This document shows, piece after piece, positions 22,973-30,289 of a stretch of 32,738 nucleotides of DNA. Position 1 is the first letter of the stretch. The number at the start of each line of letters is the position of its first letter. The translations under genes were made by a program, and so were the position numbers. The notes under the pieces were generated by a model, which was not told the origin of the DNA, searched no databases, and saw only the letters and a list, made by a program, of their open reading frames with translations. The stretch spans positions 1 through 32,738 of the forward strand of contig JBBRYK010000028.1 of NCBI GenBank assembly GCA_038237665.1. The letters run 5' to 3'. Origin of the DNA: JBBRYK01 sp038237665 (GTDB lineage: Bacteria; Actinomycetota; Thermoleophilia; Gaiellales; Gaiellaceae).

Positions 22973-25520
22973 CCAGCTCGCCACGCTGACGATCGTCCTG
23001 GTTGCCTCCGCGCTGCTCGTCGCCGCGGCCGGTGGCGGCCGAGCGGCAAAGCTTCATCTCCGCGTCACGGCCTCGAGCTGGGAGGGGCTCGTGGGCGGCC
23101 CTCGGCCGCAGGTTGCGCTCGGACAACGCGTGATCGTCGTCCTGCGGGCGCCGTCGCTCGCGACGCACCTGGCCGGGGGCTCGGCGACGCCGGCCGAACA
23201 GAAGGCGTGGACCCGCGCGGCCTACGCGGCCCAGCGAACGCTCCTCACGAGGCTCGCGGCCGCAGGAGTGGCGGTCCGCCCCGAGTTCCGCTACGCGCGC
23301 GTGTTGAACGGGTTTTCGGCCCCGCTCGACGGCGCCGCGCTGGCGCTGCTGGAAGAGGACAAGGCGGTCGCCGCGGTGTATCCGGTCCGCGCGGCGTATC
23401 CGGCCGCGAGCCGGGCCACACCCGATCTGCAGTCCTCTGGTCTCGAAGACTGGACCGGCGCCCTGCTGCCCGGGTTCGACGGCAGCGGCATCACGATCGC
23501 CTTGCTCGATACCGGCGTCGACAACTCGCACCCGTGGCTCCGCGGCCGCGTGCAGGACGGGGTCGACCTGGTCGGCAAGTCGGTGACCGCCGATGCCCGG
23601 GCCCGGCCCGGCGATCCGAGCGAGCTGGAGGAGCACGGCACCGAGATGGCGTCGTTGCTCGTTGGCTCGGGTCCCGGTGTACACGGCATCGCCCATGGGG
23701 CCAGCATCTTCCCGATCCGCGTCGCCGGGTGGCAACGCGACGCCAACCAGGCCTGGGCGGTGTTCGGCCGAACCGATCAGATTCTCGCGGGGCTCGAGCT
23801 GGCGGTCGACCCCAATCGCGACGGTGACGCGTCCGACGCGGCGCGGGTGGCGCTCGTTCCTCTGGCCGAGCCGTTCGCCGCCTTCCCCGACGAGCCCCTC
23901 GCCCGCGGGGCTGCCGGCGCAGCCAGGATCGGCACGCTCGTGGTCGCGCCTGCCGGCAACGACGGGCCTGCCGCGGCGGTGTTCGGAAGCATGTCGGCGC
24001 CGGGGTCGGCCCCCGCTGCGCTCACGGTCGGAGCCGCCGACCTGCGCGCGCGCGCTCAGCAGACCCACGTGGTCATCCGCACCGGGCTCGAGGTGCTTCT
24101 CGACCGGGCGCTGCCGCTCGCGGGCTCCGCGGGGCCGGACCATCGCATCCAGCTCCAGCTGGCCTGGGTGGGCGGAGCGCCGGGCTCGACGCCGGCCCTG
24201 GACGACTTCTTCGACACGAAGGGGTTCAGCCATGTCGCCGGCCGGGCCGCCCTCATCTCCGGCACCGCCTCCGTGGAGCTCGCGGTGCAGCGCGCTGCCC
24301 GCGCCGGGGCAGTCGCGGTCTTCCTCTACGGGGCCGGCCCCCCACCCGGTGCGCTCGGTTCGGCAGAAGGGTCTTCCGTACCGGTTCTGACCCTGCCTCG
24401 ACAGATCGGGCAGCCGCTCGCCGAGGCCGTCCGCGACGGCGCACGGGTCTACGTCACGGTCGGGCCGACGCGCGTCGTCCGTAACGACTCGAGCGGCCGC
24501 GTTGCGCCGTTCTCGTCGCGGGGGCTCGCCTTCGACGGCCGGCTCAAGCCCGACCTCGTCGCCCCGGGCGTGGGCCTGCTGGCCGCGGAGCCCGGCTTCT
24601 CGGATCGGGGCGCGCGTCGCTTCGCGACCGTCAACGGATCGAGCGTGGCAGCGGCCGTCGTCGCGGGCGCCGCCGCCGTCCTCGCACAGGCGCGGCCGAG
24701 AGTCGACGCGGTCACGCTCAAGGGCCTTTTGATCGCCGCGGCGGACGCCGTTCGCGGCGACCCGGTCGCTGCTCAGGGCGCCGGTCTCCTCGACCTCGGC
24801 GCCGCCGCCGCCCGCGAGTTCGTCAGCGACCCGCCGACGCTCGCCCTGGGGCTGATCGGCCGGCCGGGCGCGGTCGAGGGCTCGCTCGTGCTGCGGAATG
24901 TTTCGCCCCGTCGCCTGATCCTCGGCATCAGCCCAGGCCCGCAGAGCCCGCGCCATTCCGTCAGCGTCCGGGTGAGGCCGTCGCGGCTGGAGCTCCCGGC
25001 CGGCGGCTCCGCGGTCGTGCACGTGCATGCCGCTGTGCGCCTCCTGCCGCCCAGCCTCGGCGCGATTCAGGGCACCCTCGTGGTCGCCCCGTACGCCGGT
25101 GCCGAGATCCGGGTTCCCTGGACGATCGGCATCCGTTCCGCCCGCCTGGCACTCCTGACCGGTGTGCGCCTCTCCGATACGTCCTTCGCCCCATCCGACG
25201 CCTCCCCCGTCGTCCTCGCCTTCCAGGCGGGCCGACTGCTGAGCGACGGGACCGGCGCCTCCGTTCAGCCCGTCAGCCGGCTGGACATCGAGCTCTGGGA
25301 CGAAACGACCACGAGGCCGGCGCGGCTCGGCCTGATCGCGAGGCTGCGCGACCTGCTCCCCGGCCGCTACGCCTTCGGCCTGACGGGCCGCGATCCGCAC
25401 GGCAAGGTGCTGCCCGCCGGCCGCTACCGGGTTCGCCTGATCGCCTTCCCGACGGTGAGGACCGCGCCGACGCGCCGGTCCGTGGTCTTCACCGTGGAGA
25501 AGCCGAAGCCTCGCCGTTGA
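22953..25520 (+). CDS. Secreted subtilisin-like serine protease (S8)
   Basis: An 855-residue protein with an N-terminal membrane/signal segment (LATLTIVLVASALLVAAAGG), an inhibitor-like prodomain and a peptidase S8 domain. The triad residues are Asp in IALLDTGVDNSHP (about 186), His in EEHGTEMASLL (about 227) and Ser in NGSSVAAAVVAG (about 563), with the oxyanion Asn in VAPAGNDGPA (about 335). The Ser motif is GSSVAAA rather than the usual GTSMAAP, so activity may be altered. A large insert between Asn and Ser resembles a PA-type domain. About 250 C-terminal residues are beta-rich and unassigned. It overlaps tsaD by 20 bp. The substrate is unknown. Confidence 0.9.
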   Translation: MRLLRGNQLATLTIVLVASALLVAAAGGGRAAKLHLRVTASSWEGLVGGPRPQVALGQRVIVVLRAPSLATHLAGGSATPAEQKAWTRAAYAAQRTLLTRLAAAGVAVRPEFRYARVLNGFSAPLDGAALALLEEDKAVAAVYPVRAAYPAASRATPDLQSSGLEDWTGALLPGFDGSGITIALLDTGVDNSHPWLRGRVQDGVDLVGKSVTADARARPGDPSELEEHGTEMASLLVGSGPGVHGIAHGASIFPIRVAGWQRDANQAWAVFGRTDQILAGLELAVDPNRDGDASDAARVALVPLAEPFAAFPDEPLARGAAGAARIGTLVVAPAGNDGPAAAVFGSMSAPGSAPAALTVGAADLRARAQQTHVVIRTGLEVLLDRALPLAGSAGPDHRIQLQLAWVGGAPGSTPALDDFFDTKGFSHVAGRAALISGTASVELAVQRAARAGAVAVFLYGAGPPPGALGSAEGSSVPVLTLPRQIGQPLAEAVRDGARVYVTVGPTRVVRNDSSGRVAPFSSRGLAFDGRLKPDLVAPGVGLLAAEPGFSDRGARRFATVNGSSVAAAVVAGAAAVLAQARPRVDAVTLKGLLIAAADAVRGDPVAAQGAGLLDLGAAAAREFVSDPPTLALGLIGRPGAVEGSLVLRNVSPRRLILGISPGPQSPRHSVSVRVRPSRLELPAGGSAVVHVHAAVRLLPPSLGAIQGTLVVAPYAGAEIRVPWTIGIRSARLALLTGVRLSDTSFAPSDASPVVLAFQAGRLLSDGTGASVQPVSRLDIELWDETTTRPARLGLIARLRDLLPGRYAFGLTGRDPHGKVLPAGRYRVRLIAFPTVRTAPTRRSVVFTVEKPKPRR

Positions 25521-25524
25521 GTCC

Positions 25525-25530
25525 TATACT
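25525..25530 (+). promoter_or_regulatory. -10 box TATACT of the glutamate dehydrogenase gene
   Basis: A near-consensus TATACT lies 4 bp after the protease stop. Transcription would begin near 25537, giving a leader of about 22 nt with AAAGGAG as ribosome site. Confidence 0.55.
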
Positions 25531-25558
25531 CGCCGCGTTTGCCGACAAAGGAGCGCAT

Positions 25559-26830
25559 GTGACCACGCTGGACGCACCGACCCACCTCCGCGAGAACCCG
25601 TTCGACATCGCGCGGGAGCAGCTGCGCAAGGTCGCGGCCGCGTTCGACATCGACGCCAACCTCGTCAACGTCCTCCAGGACTGCAAGAAGGCCGTCGCCG
25701 TCTCGGTGCCGGTCGGGATGGACGACGGAACCGTGCGTGTGTACCAGGGGTACCGCGTCACCCACAACATCGCCCGCGGGCCGTCGAAGGGCGGCATCCG
25801 CTTCCACCCGGACGTGACCCTCGACGAGGTCAAGGCGCTCGCGATGTGGATGACCTGGAAGTGCTCGCTGATGGGGATCCCGTTCGGGGGCGCCAAGGGC
25901 GGCGTGATCTGCAACCCGAAGCAGCTGTCCCGCGGTGAGCTCGAACGTCTCACTCGCCGCTACACGACCGAGATCATCAACGAGATCGGCCCGGAGAAGG
26001 ACATCCCGGCGCCCGACGTGGGTACGAACGCGGCCGTGATGGCCTGGATCTTCGACACCTACTCGATGAACAAGGGCCATTCCGTGCTCGGGGTCGTCAC
26101 GGGCAAGCCGCTGACGATCGGCGGGTCGCTCGGGCGCGAGGAGGCGACCGCTCGCGGCGCCCTCTATTGCCTCCGCGACGCTGCCGAGAAGAAGGGCCTG
26201 GCGATGAACAGCCTGCGCGTCGCCGTCCAGGGGTTCGGGAACGTCGGCAGCTATCTGGCGAAGTTCCTCGCCGAGGACGGGGCGACGGTCGTCGCCATCT
26301 CCGACTCGAGCGGCGGGCTCTACAACCCGAACGGCATCGACGTGCAGGCGGCGATCGCCCGCAAGCAGGAGACGGGATCGCTGCAAGGGCTACGCGGCGC
26401 CGAGCCGATCACGAACGAGGAGCTCATCCTCGTCGACTGCGACGTGCTCGCCCCGTGCGCTCTCGAGCAGGTGATCACCGGCGAGAACGCCGACCAGGTC
26501 AAGGCGCGGATCATCTGCGAAGGCGCCAACGGGCCGACCACGCCCGACGCGGACGAGATCCTGCAGGACAAGGGCGTGCTCATCCTCCCGGACGTGCTCG
26601 CGAATGCAGGCGGCGTCGTCGTCTCGTACTTCGAATGGGTGCAGGGGCTCCAGGAGTATTTCTGGAAGGAGGACGAGGTCAACGCGCGGCTGAACGACAT
26701 CATCACGCGCGCGTTCGACGAGACGTGGGAGCTGAACGAGCGCGAAGGAAGGGGCATGCGGCTCTCGGCCTACGGCCTTGCCGTCCAGCGGGTGGCCGAG
26801 GCGACGACAACTCGCGGGATCTATCCCTAA
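25559..26830 (+). CDS. Glutamate dehydrogenase (Glu/Leu/Phe/Val family)
   Basis: A 423-residue NAD(P)-dependent dehydrogenase, with the substrate-binding KGGIRFHPDVTLDEVKALA and catalytic-Lys region PFGGAKGGV, the DIPAPDVGTN loop and the Rossmann motif VQGFGNVGSYLAKFLAE. The length and pattern fit the hexameric RocG/GudB-type class. Use of glutamate rather than another amino acid is inferred from overall similarity. GTG at 25559 is chosen because AAAGGAG lies about 5 nt upstream; an upstream extension of 14 residues is possible. The following glutaredoxin-like gene overlaps or follows its stop. Confidence 0.93.
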   Translation: MTTLDAPTHLRENPFDIAREQLRKVAAAFDIDANLVNVLQDCKKAVAVSVPVGMDDGTVRVYQGYRVTHNIARGPSKGGIRFHPDVTLDEVKALAMWMTWKCSLMGIPFGGAKGGVICNPKQLSRGELERLTRRYTTEIINEIGPEKDIPAPDVGTNAAVMAWIFDTYSMNKGHSVLGVVTGKPLTIGGSLGREEATARGALYCLRDAAEKKGLAMNSLRVAVQGFGNVGSYLAKFLAEDGATVVAISDSSGGLYNPNGIDVQAAIARKQETGSLQGLRGAEPITNEELILVDCDVLAPCALEQVITGENADQVKARIICEGANGPTTPDADEILQDKGVLILPDVLANAGGVVVSYFEWVQGLQEYFWKEDEVNARLNDIITRAFDETWELNEREGRGMRLSAYGLAVQRVAEATTTRGIYP

Positions 26831-27077
26831 CCGGTCGGTCGTTCTCTATTCCGCGGCGGGTTGCCATCTCTGTGAGCGGGCCCGCGCGGTCCTGGATGCT
26901 GCCCGGGAGGACTGCGAGTTCGAGCTCCGTGAAGTGGATATCTCCGGAGATCCCGAGCTGGAAGCCCGGTACCGCGAGTGGCTGCCCGTGGTCGAGATCG
27001 ATGGCGAGCGTGCGTTCGTCTACTACGTTCCGCCCGAGGCACTGCGCCGCCGCCTGAGGGCACAAAGTGGCAGTTGA
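26778..27077 (+). CDS. Glutaredoxin-like (DUF836) protein
   Basis: A small thioredoxin-fold protein: the conserved part starts VVLYSAAGCHLCERARAVLD (from 26838) and contains the CxxC motif C-H-L-C, then REVDISGDPELEARY, the cis-Pro region EWLPVVEIDG and a final ALRRRLRAQ. This is the DUF836/glutaredoxin-like family, often next to rex in actinobacteria, as here. The start is a problem: no ATG, GTG or TTG lies between the glutamate dehydrogenase stop (26830) and the fold. The only standard in-frame start is TTG at 26778, giving 99 residues with about 20 extra; a rare start such as ATC at 26823 is possible. Its place suggests redox linkage to Rex, not proven. Confidence 0.8.
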   Translation: MPSSGWPRRRQLAGSIPNRSVVLYSAAGCHLCERARAVLDAAREDCEFELREVDISGDPELEARYREWLPVVEIDGERAFVYYVPPEALRRRLRAQSGS

Positions 27078-27122
27078 GGAGCGGGTTTGTGACTAGGCCC
27101 ACCGGGCAATGGCAACCCCTGG

Positions 27123-27135
27123 CACAATGATTGTG
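27123..27135. promoter_or_regulatory. 13-bp palindrome in the rex promoter region
   Basis: A perfect palindrome CACAAT-G-ATTGTG lies 31 bp upstream of the rex start, and its left half CACAAT could be a -10. The halves are in the outward arrangement, whereas known Rex operators run TTGTG to CACAA, so this is not a classical Rex site. Confidence 0.35.
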
Positions 27136-27165
27136 GCTGTTACAAACCCCAACGAAGGAGCGCAG

Positions 27166-27786
27166 ATGGCGGAACGGTTGACGGTAGGTGTGGCGGCGAG
27201 GCTGAGCCGGTACCTCCAGGTGCTGACCCAGGCCAAGAAGATGGGCAAGGACAGGATCTCCTCCCAGGAGGTCTCGGACTACACGAACATCAACGCCACC
27301 CAGATCCGCCGTGACCTGTCGGCGTTCGGCAAATTCGGCAAGCGGGGCGTCGGCTACAACATCGACTCGCTCCTCGGCGAGATCAGGAAAATTCTTCGCA
27401 CCCAGGGGCAGCACAACATCGCCCTCATCGGCGCGGGCCGTCTCGGGCAGGCGATCGCGAGCTCGCCGATCTTTGCCGAGCACGGGATCAACATCGCCGC
27501 CGTCCTCGACACCGATCCGGACAAGAACGGCCGGCCGATCGGGGCGACGCAGGTCACCTCGTACGATCGGCTCTCGGATCTCGTGCGCGAGAAGAACATC
27601 GTCGTCGGCGTGCTGGCCGTTCCCGCGGGCAGCGCGCAGACGGTGGCGACCGACCTCGTCGACTCCGGCGTGCGGATCATCTTCAACTACTCGGAAGCGC
27701 TGCTGGATGTGCCCCACGACGTCCAGGTGCACACGTCCAACCCGGCAGTCGAGCTCCTGCACGCGCTGTACTTTCACCTGACGTAG
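27166..27786 (+). CDS. Rex, redox-sensing transcriptional repressor
   Basis: A 206-residue NADH/NAD+ sensor. An N-terminal winged helix (RLSRYLQVLTQAKKMG; NATQIRRDLSAFGKFGKRGV) is followed by a Rossmann domain with ALIGAGRLGQAIASS, and the C-terminal swapped helix ends HALYFHLT. Rex represses genes of respiration and fermentation when the NADH/NAD+ ratio is low. ATG at 27166 is preceded by GAAGGAG with a 5-nt spacer; an 18-aa longer form lacks such a site. It follows a glutaredoxin-like gene. Its stop codon borders the truncated transposase directly. Confidence 0.96.
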   Translation: MAERLTVGVAARLSRYLQVLTQAKKMGKDRISSQEVSDYTNINATQIRRDLSAFGKFGKRGVGYNIDSLLGEIRKILRTQGQHNIALIGAGRLGQAIASSPIFAEHGINIAAVLDTDPDKNGRPIGATQVTSYDRLSDLVREKNIVVGVLAVPAGSAQTVATDLVDSGVRIIFNYSEALLDVPHDVQVHTSNPAVELLHALYFHLT

Positions 27787-28218
27787 CCCCGGGCGGATTC
27801 CGCTCCAGCGCCAGTCTTCGGGGTTCTCGCAGAGGCCGGCGCGGACGGGGTTCTCGAAGGCATATGCGCACGCCGCCGCCAGCTGCTCCTCGCTCTCGAT
27901 TACGCGGCTGTGGAAGCGGTCGCCGAACAGGTGGCCTGTTCGCGCGTACTTCTCGTTGAAGGCCTGGGCGTAGCGGCCGTTGAGCAGTTGCATCCCCGCG
28001 GTCAGGTCGGCGCGGGCGCACTCGAGGACGAGGTGGTAGTGGTTCCCCATCAGGCAGAAGGCGTGGACGGCCCAGCGATAGCGGCGGACGGCGAGCTCGA
28101 AGAGCGACAGGAAAAGGAGGCGATCGAGATCGTCGAGGTAGATCCAGCACCCGTTCACGCCCTTAGTCGTGACGTGAAAGAAGCCGTCAGGCAGCAGGCA
28201 TCGGGGCGCACGTGGCAT
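27787..28218 (-). pseudogene. REP-associated tyrosine transposase (Y1_Tnp), 3'-truncated
   Basis: About 144 codons encode a Y1/HUH transposase of the REP-associated type: the opening MPRAPRCLLPDGFFHVTTKG, the HUH motif in LMGNHYHLVLE, the catalytic-Tyr region LNGRYAQAFNEKYARTGHLF and the end RFHSRVIESEEQL, then YAFENPVRAGLCENPEDWRWS. Core motifs are intact, but no stop codon follows: the frame runs on antisense through rex and the glutaredoxin-like gene. The natural C-terminus and stop are therefore missing, cut exactly at the rex stop codon. It may still make a fusion product, so decay is inference. A nested inverted repeat of REP type lies 83 bp upstream of its ATG. Confidence 0.75.
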
Positions 28219-28300
28219 GTCGTTCGACGGTAGCGCCGGCAGCGCCGAAATAGCCCGGCGCGCGAATGTTGTTCCACTCTTGTTGCACTTCCTTGACCAT

Positions 28301-28365
28301 CGGCCGTGTCCAGTTCAGCCACGCCCGGGGACTGTCCCCTGACGTGGCTGAACTGGACGGGGCCG
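28301..28365. repeat. 65-bp nested inverted repeat (REP-like)
   Basis: Perfect 16-bp arms, GTCCAGTTCAGCCACG (28308-28323) and its complement (28343-28358), enclose a second hairpin GGGGAC-T-GTCCCC (28327-28339). A further 5 bp (28301-28305 with 28361-28365) pair across a 2-nt internal loop. The location 83 bp upstream of a REP-associated transposase suggests a REP/BIME-like substrate of that enzyme. It also could end transcripts from either side. I have seen one copy only in this window. Confidence 0.75.
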
Positions 28366-28423
28366 ACGGAGGGAGGAACGGCCGACGCGGCTCGGCTCGG
28401 TCGATCCGCGACACTTCGGGCGG

Positions 28424-29668
28424 ATGAGGATCCTCCTCTGGCACGGCTACCTCCTCGCCGGGACCGGCTCGAACGTCTACACCCAGGCGGTCGCGCGCGA
28501 GTGGGCGCATCAGGGCCACGAGGTGACCGTCTTTTGCCAGGAGCCGCATCCCGAACGCTTCGACGTCGGGGGCGCACGCGTCGTGCGGCCGGAGCTGCCC
28601 GGAGGGCTGCTGCCCGTGTTCGTCCTCGACCGTTACGAAGGGCTCGAGGCTCGCAAGATCCAGGAGCTGACGGTGGCAGAGCGCACCCGTTACGTCGCGG
28701 CCAACGCCGCGGCGCTCCGCGCCCACCTCCCGGCCGACGTCGTCTTCGCCAACCACGTCGTCCCGGGGGGGCCGGTCGCCGCCGCGACCGGGGCACCCTT
28801 CGCTGTCAAGGCGCACGGGTCGGAGCTCGAATACGCGATCCGCGGAGACGCGGAGCTTGCCCCCTGGGGCCGCGTGAGCCTCGCGCAGGCGAAGGCGGTC
28901 TTCGTCGGCTCGGAGCACATTCGCGCCGTCCTCGAAGAGGTAGTGGGGCCGCTCGACCGCGTCCACGAGGTCCCGCCCGGCGTCGATGTCGAGGAGTTCG
29001 TGCCGCAGGCGCGCGACGAGGCGCTCCGCGATCTGCTCGCCGAGTGCCGCCGCGATCCGCCCAACCCAGGCAACGCTCAGGAACGCCTCCCCGACGAAGG
29101 GAACGCGGAGCGGCTCGAATCGTTCTTCGCCGCGGAGGAGCCGACGATCCTGTACTTCGGCAAGCTCCTTCACAACAAGGGCGTCCACCTGCTCCTCGAG
29201 GCGCTGCGTGGACTCGACGCCCGAGCCCTGATCGTCGGCTTCGGCGACTACCGTCGAGAGCTCGAGGCACACGCGCCGGCCAACGCGCTCTTCATCGGTC
29301 CACTCGAGCACCGCCACCTGGTTCACCTGATCCCGCTCGTGGACGTAACCGTCGTCCCCTCGATCTTCCCCGAGGCGTTCGGGATGGTCGCGGCCGAGGC
29401 GGCTGCGGCGGGGTGCCCGCCACTCGTTGCCCGGCACTCCGGGCTTGCCGAGGTCGCTCGCGCGATCGAGGCGGAATATCCCTCCGACCGGCGCGACCTC
29501 GTCTCCTTCGAGAACGGCGACGTCAGCGATCTGACTGCGAAGCTGCGTGCTCTGCTCGCGCTTCCCCCGTCCGAGCGCGCCGTGCTCGGCCTCGCCGCGA
29601 GAGAAGCGGTCCTGAAACGTTTCTCCTGGCCGGCCGTCGCCTCCAGCCTGCTCGCCCCGTTCGTTTAG
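28424..29668 (+). CDS. Glycosyltransferase, GT4 family
   Basis: A 414-residue GT-B glycosyltransferase. The N-terminal Rossmann half opens MRILLWHGYLLAGTGSNVYT and includes the acceptor-side AVKAHGSELEYA. The C-terminal half has ILYFGKLLHNKGVHLLLEAL and the E-x7-E donor-binding region PSIFPEAFGMVAAEAAAAGC. These fit retaining GT4 enzymes using nucleotide sugars. An insert of about 30 residues (DPPNPGNAQERLPDEGNAER) between the halves is unusual. ATG 28424 has no ribosome site; GACACT ends 8 nt upstream, so it may be leaderless. It stands alone in an accessory patch, so its product is unknown (glycan or lipid). Confidence 0.85.
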   Translation: MRILLWHGYLLAGTGSNVYTQAVAREWAHQGHEVTVFCQEPHPERFDVGGARVVRPELPGGLLPVFVLDRYEGLEARKIQELTVAERTRYVAANAAALRAHLPADVVFANHVVPGGPVAAATGAPFAVKAHGSELEYAIRGDAELAPWGRVSLAQAKAVFVGSEHIRAVLEEVVGPLDRVHEVPPGVDVEEFVPQARDEALRDLLAECRRDPPNPGNAQERLPDEGNAERLESFFAAEEPTILYFGKLLHNKGVHLLLEALRGLDARALIVGFGDYRRELEAHAPANALFIGPLEHRHLVHLIPLVDVTVVPSIFPEAFGMVAAEAAAAGCPPLVARHSGLAEVARAIEAEYPSDRRDLVSFENGDVSDLTAKLRALLALPPSERAVLGLAAREAVLKRFSWPAVASSLLAPFV

Positions 29669-29698
29669 ACATGCCCCTCGACCGGGAACGACAGCCCC

Positions 29699-30272
29699 GT
29701 GTCGCCCTCGAGCCGAAGCGCAGTCGTCTTCGTCCACGGCAACCAGGCCGACGCTCAGAACTGGCTCAGCCCGATGCTGCAGTTTCAGAACGTGGCCGGG
29801 ACTCGCTCGGGGTGACGATCGCCCGGCGGCTGATGATCGCCTATCCGATCTGGCCAGGAACGTCGTCGCCTTCGTCGGCATTGCCGGCGCCAACCACGGG
29901 ACGAGCGTCTGCCGCGGTCTGGACAAGACCTACTACGGATGCAACGAGATCGCGCCCGGCGCACCGTGGCTCGAGCAGCTCAACGGCCCTGGCGGGTCAG
30001 GCGAGACCTACTCCCCGACGAAGTGGATGACCGTCTACGACGGGCTGGCGGGAGACCCGTTCTTCGTCGGGCCCGACGAGAGCTCCTCGCAGCTTCGCGG
30101 TGCGGACAACAGGACGTTCCCGGGCGCGTACCACAACGACCTTCGTGTCGGGCCGGCCGAGGTCGACACCTATGCGGTGGCCGAGCGGATCGAGCGGGAA
30201 CGTCCGAACGGCTTGTACGGTCGCCTTTGCGGCATCCCGTCGCTGACGGGCATGGTCGCAGGCTGCTCCTAG
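29699..30272 (+). pseudogene. Lipase/esterase pseudogene (alpha/beta hydrolase)
   Basis: Three frames together spell a secreted lipase. Frame A from GTG 29699 reads VVFVHGNQADAQNWLSPML and stops at 29814. Frame B has the nucleophile region DSLGVTIARRLMIAYP at 29800-29846. Frame C from about 29847 reads DLARNVVAFVGIAGANHGTS and runs to the stop at 30272, including YHNDLRV with the likely catalytic His. B to C is a one-base deletion near 29846. Between A and B about 150 bases of usual lipase sequence are missing. The signal peptide is also gone. The downstream part alone (from ATG 30027) would give an 81-residue fragment without a catalytic Ser. This is decay of a once-active gene. Confidence 0.8.
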
Positions 30273-30277
30273 ATCAC

Positions 30278-30283
30278 TAAGGT
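30278..30283 (+). promoter_or_regulatory. Leaderless -10 box TAAGGT
   Basis: TAAGGT ends 6 nt before the GTG start at 30290 and begins 5 bp after the lipase pseudogene stop. Confidence 0.4.
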
Positions 30284-30289
30284 TGCGCT

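Noticed and set aside
21495..25400. Very long minus-strand open frame (1301 codons) across rimI, tsaD and the protease
   Set aside because: It is antisense to genes with clear family motifs and has low-complexity Arg/Gly-rich content; high GC makes such frames common. Similar antisense frames at 6862-9003 and 13674-15632 were also dropped.
27119..27136. Sigma-54-like promoter (TGGCAC then TTGTG) upstream of rex
   Set aside because: The second box lacks the GC dinucleotide of the -12 element, and sigma-54 is not expected in this lineage.
27081..27136. Classical Rex operator (TTGTG-N8-CACAA) upstream of rex
   Set aside because: TTGTG at 27087 and CACAA at 27123 are too far apart, and the closer pair is in the wrong order.
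26827..27786. Extension of the transposase frame through rex and the glutaredoxin-like gene
   Set aside because: The sequence beyond the rex stop is the antisense of rex and shows no transposase pattern; only the part to 27787 is supported.
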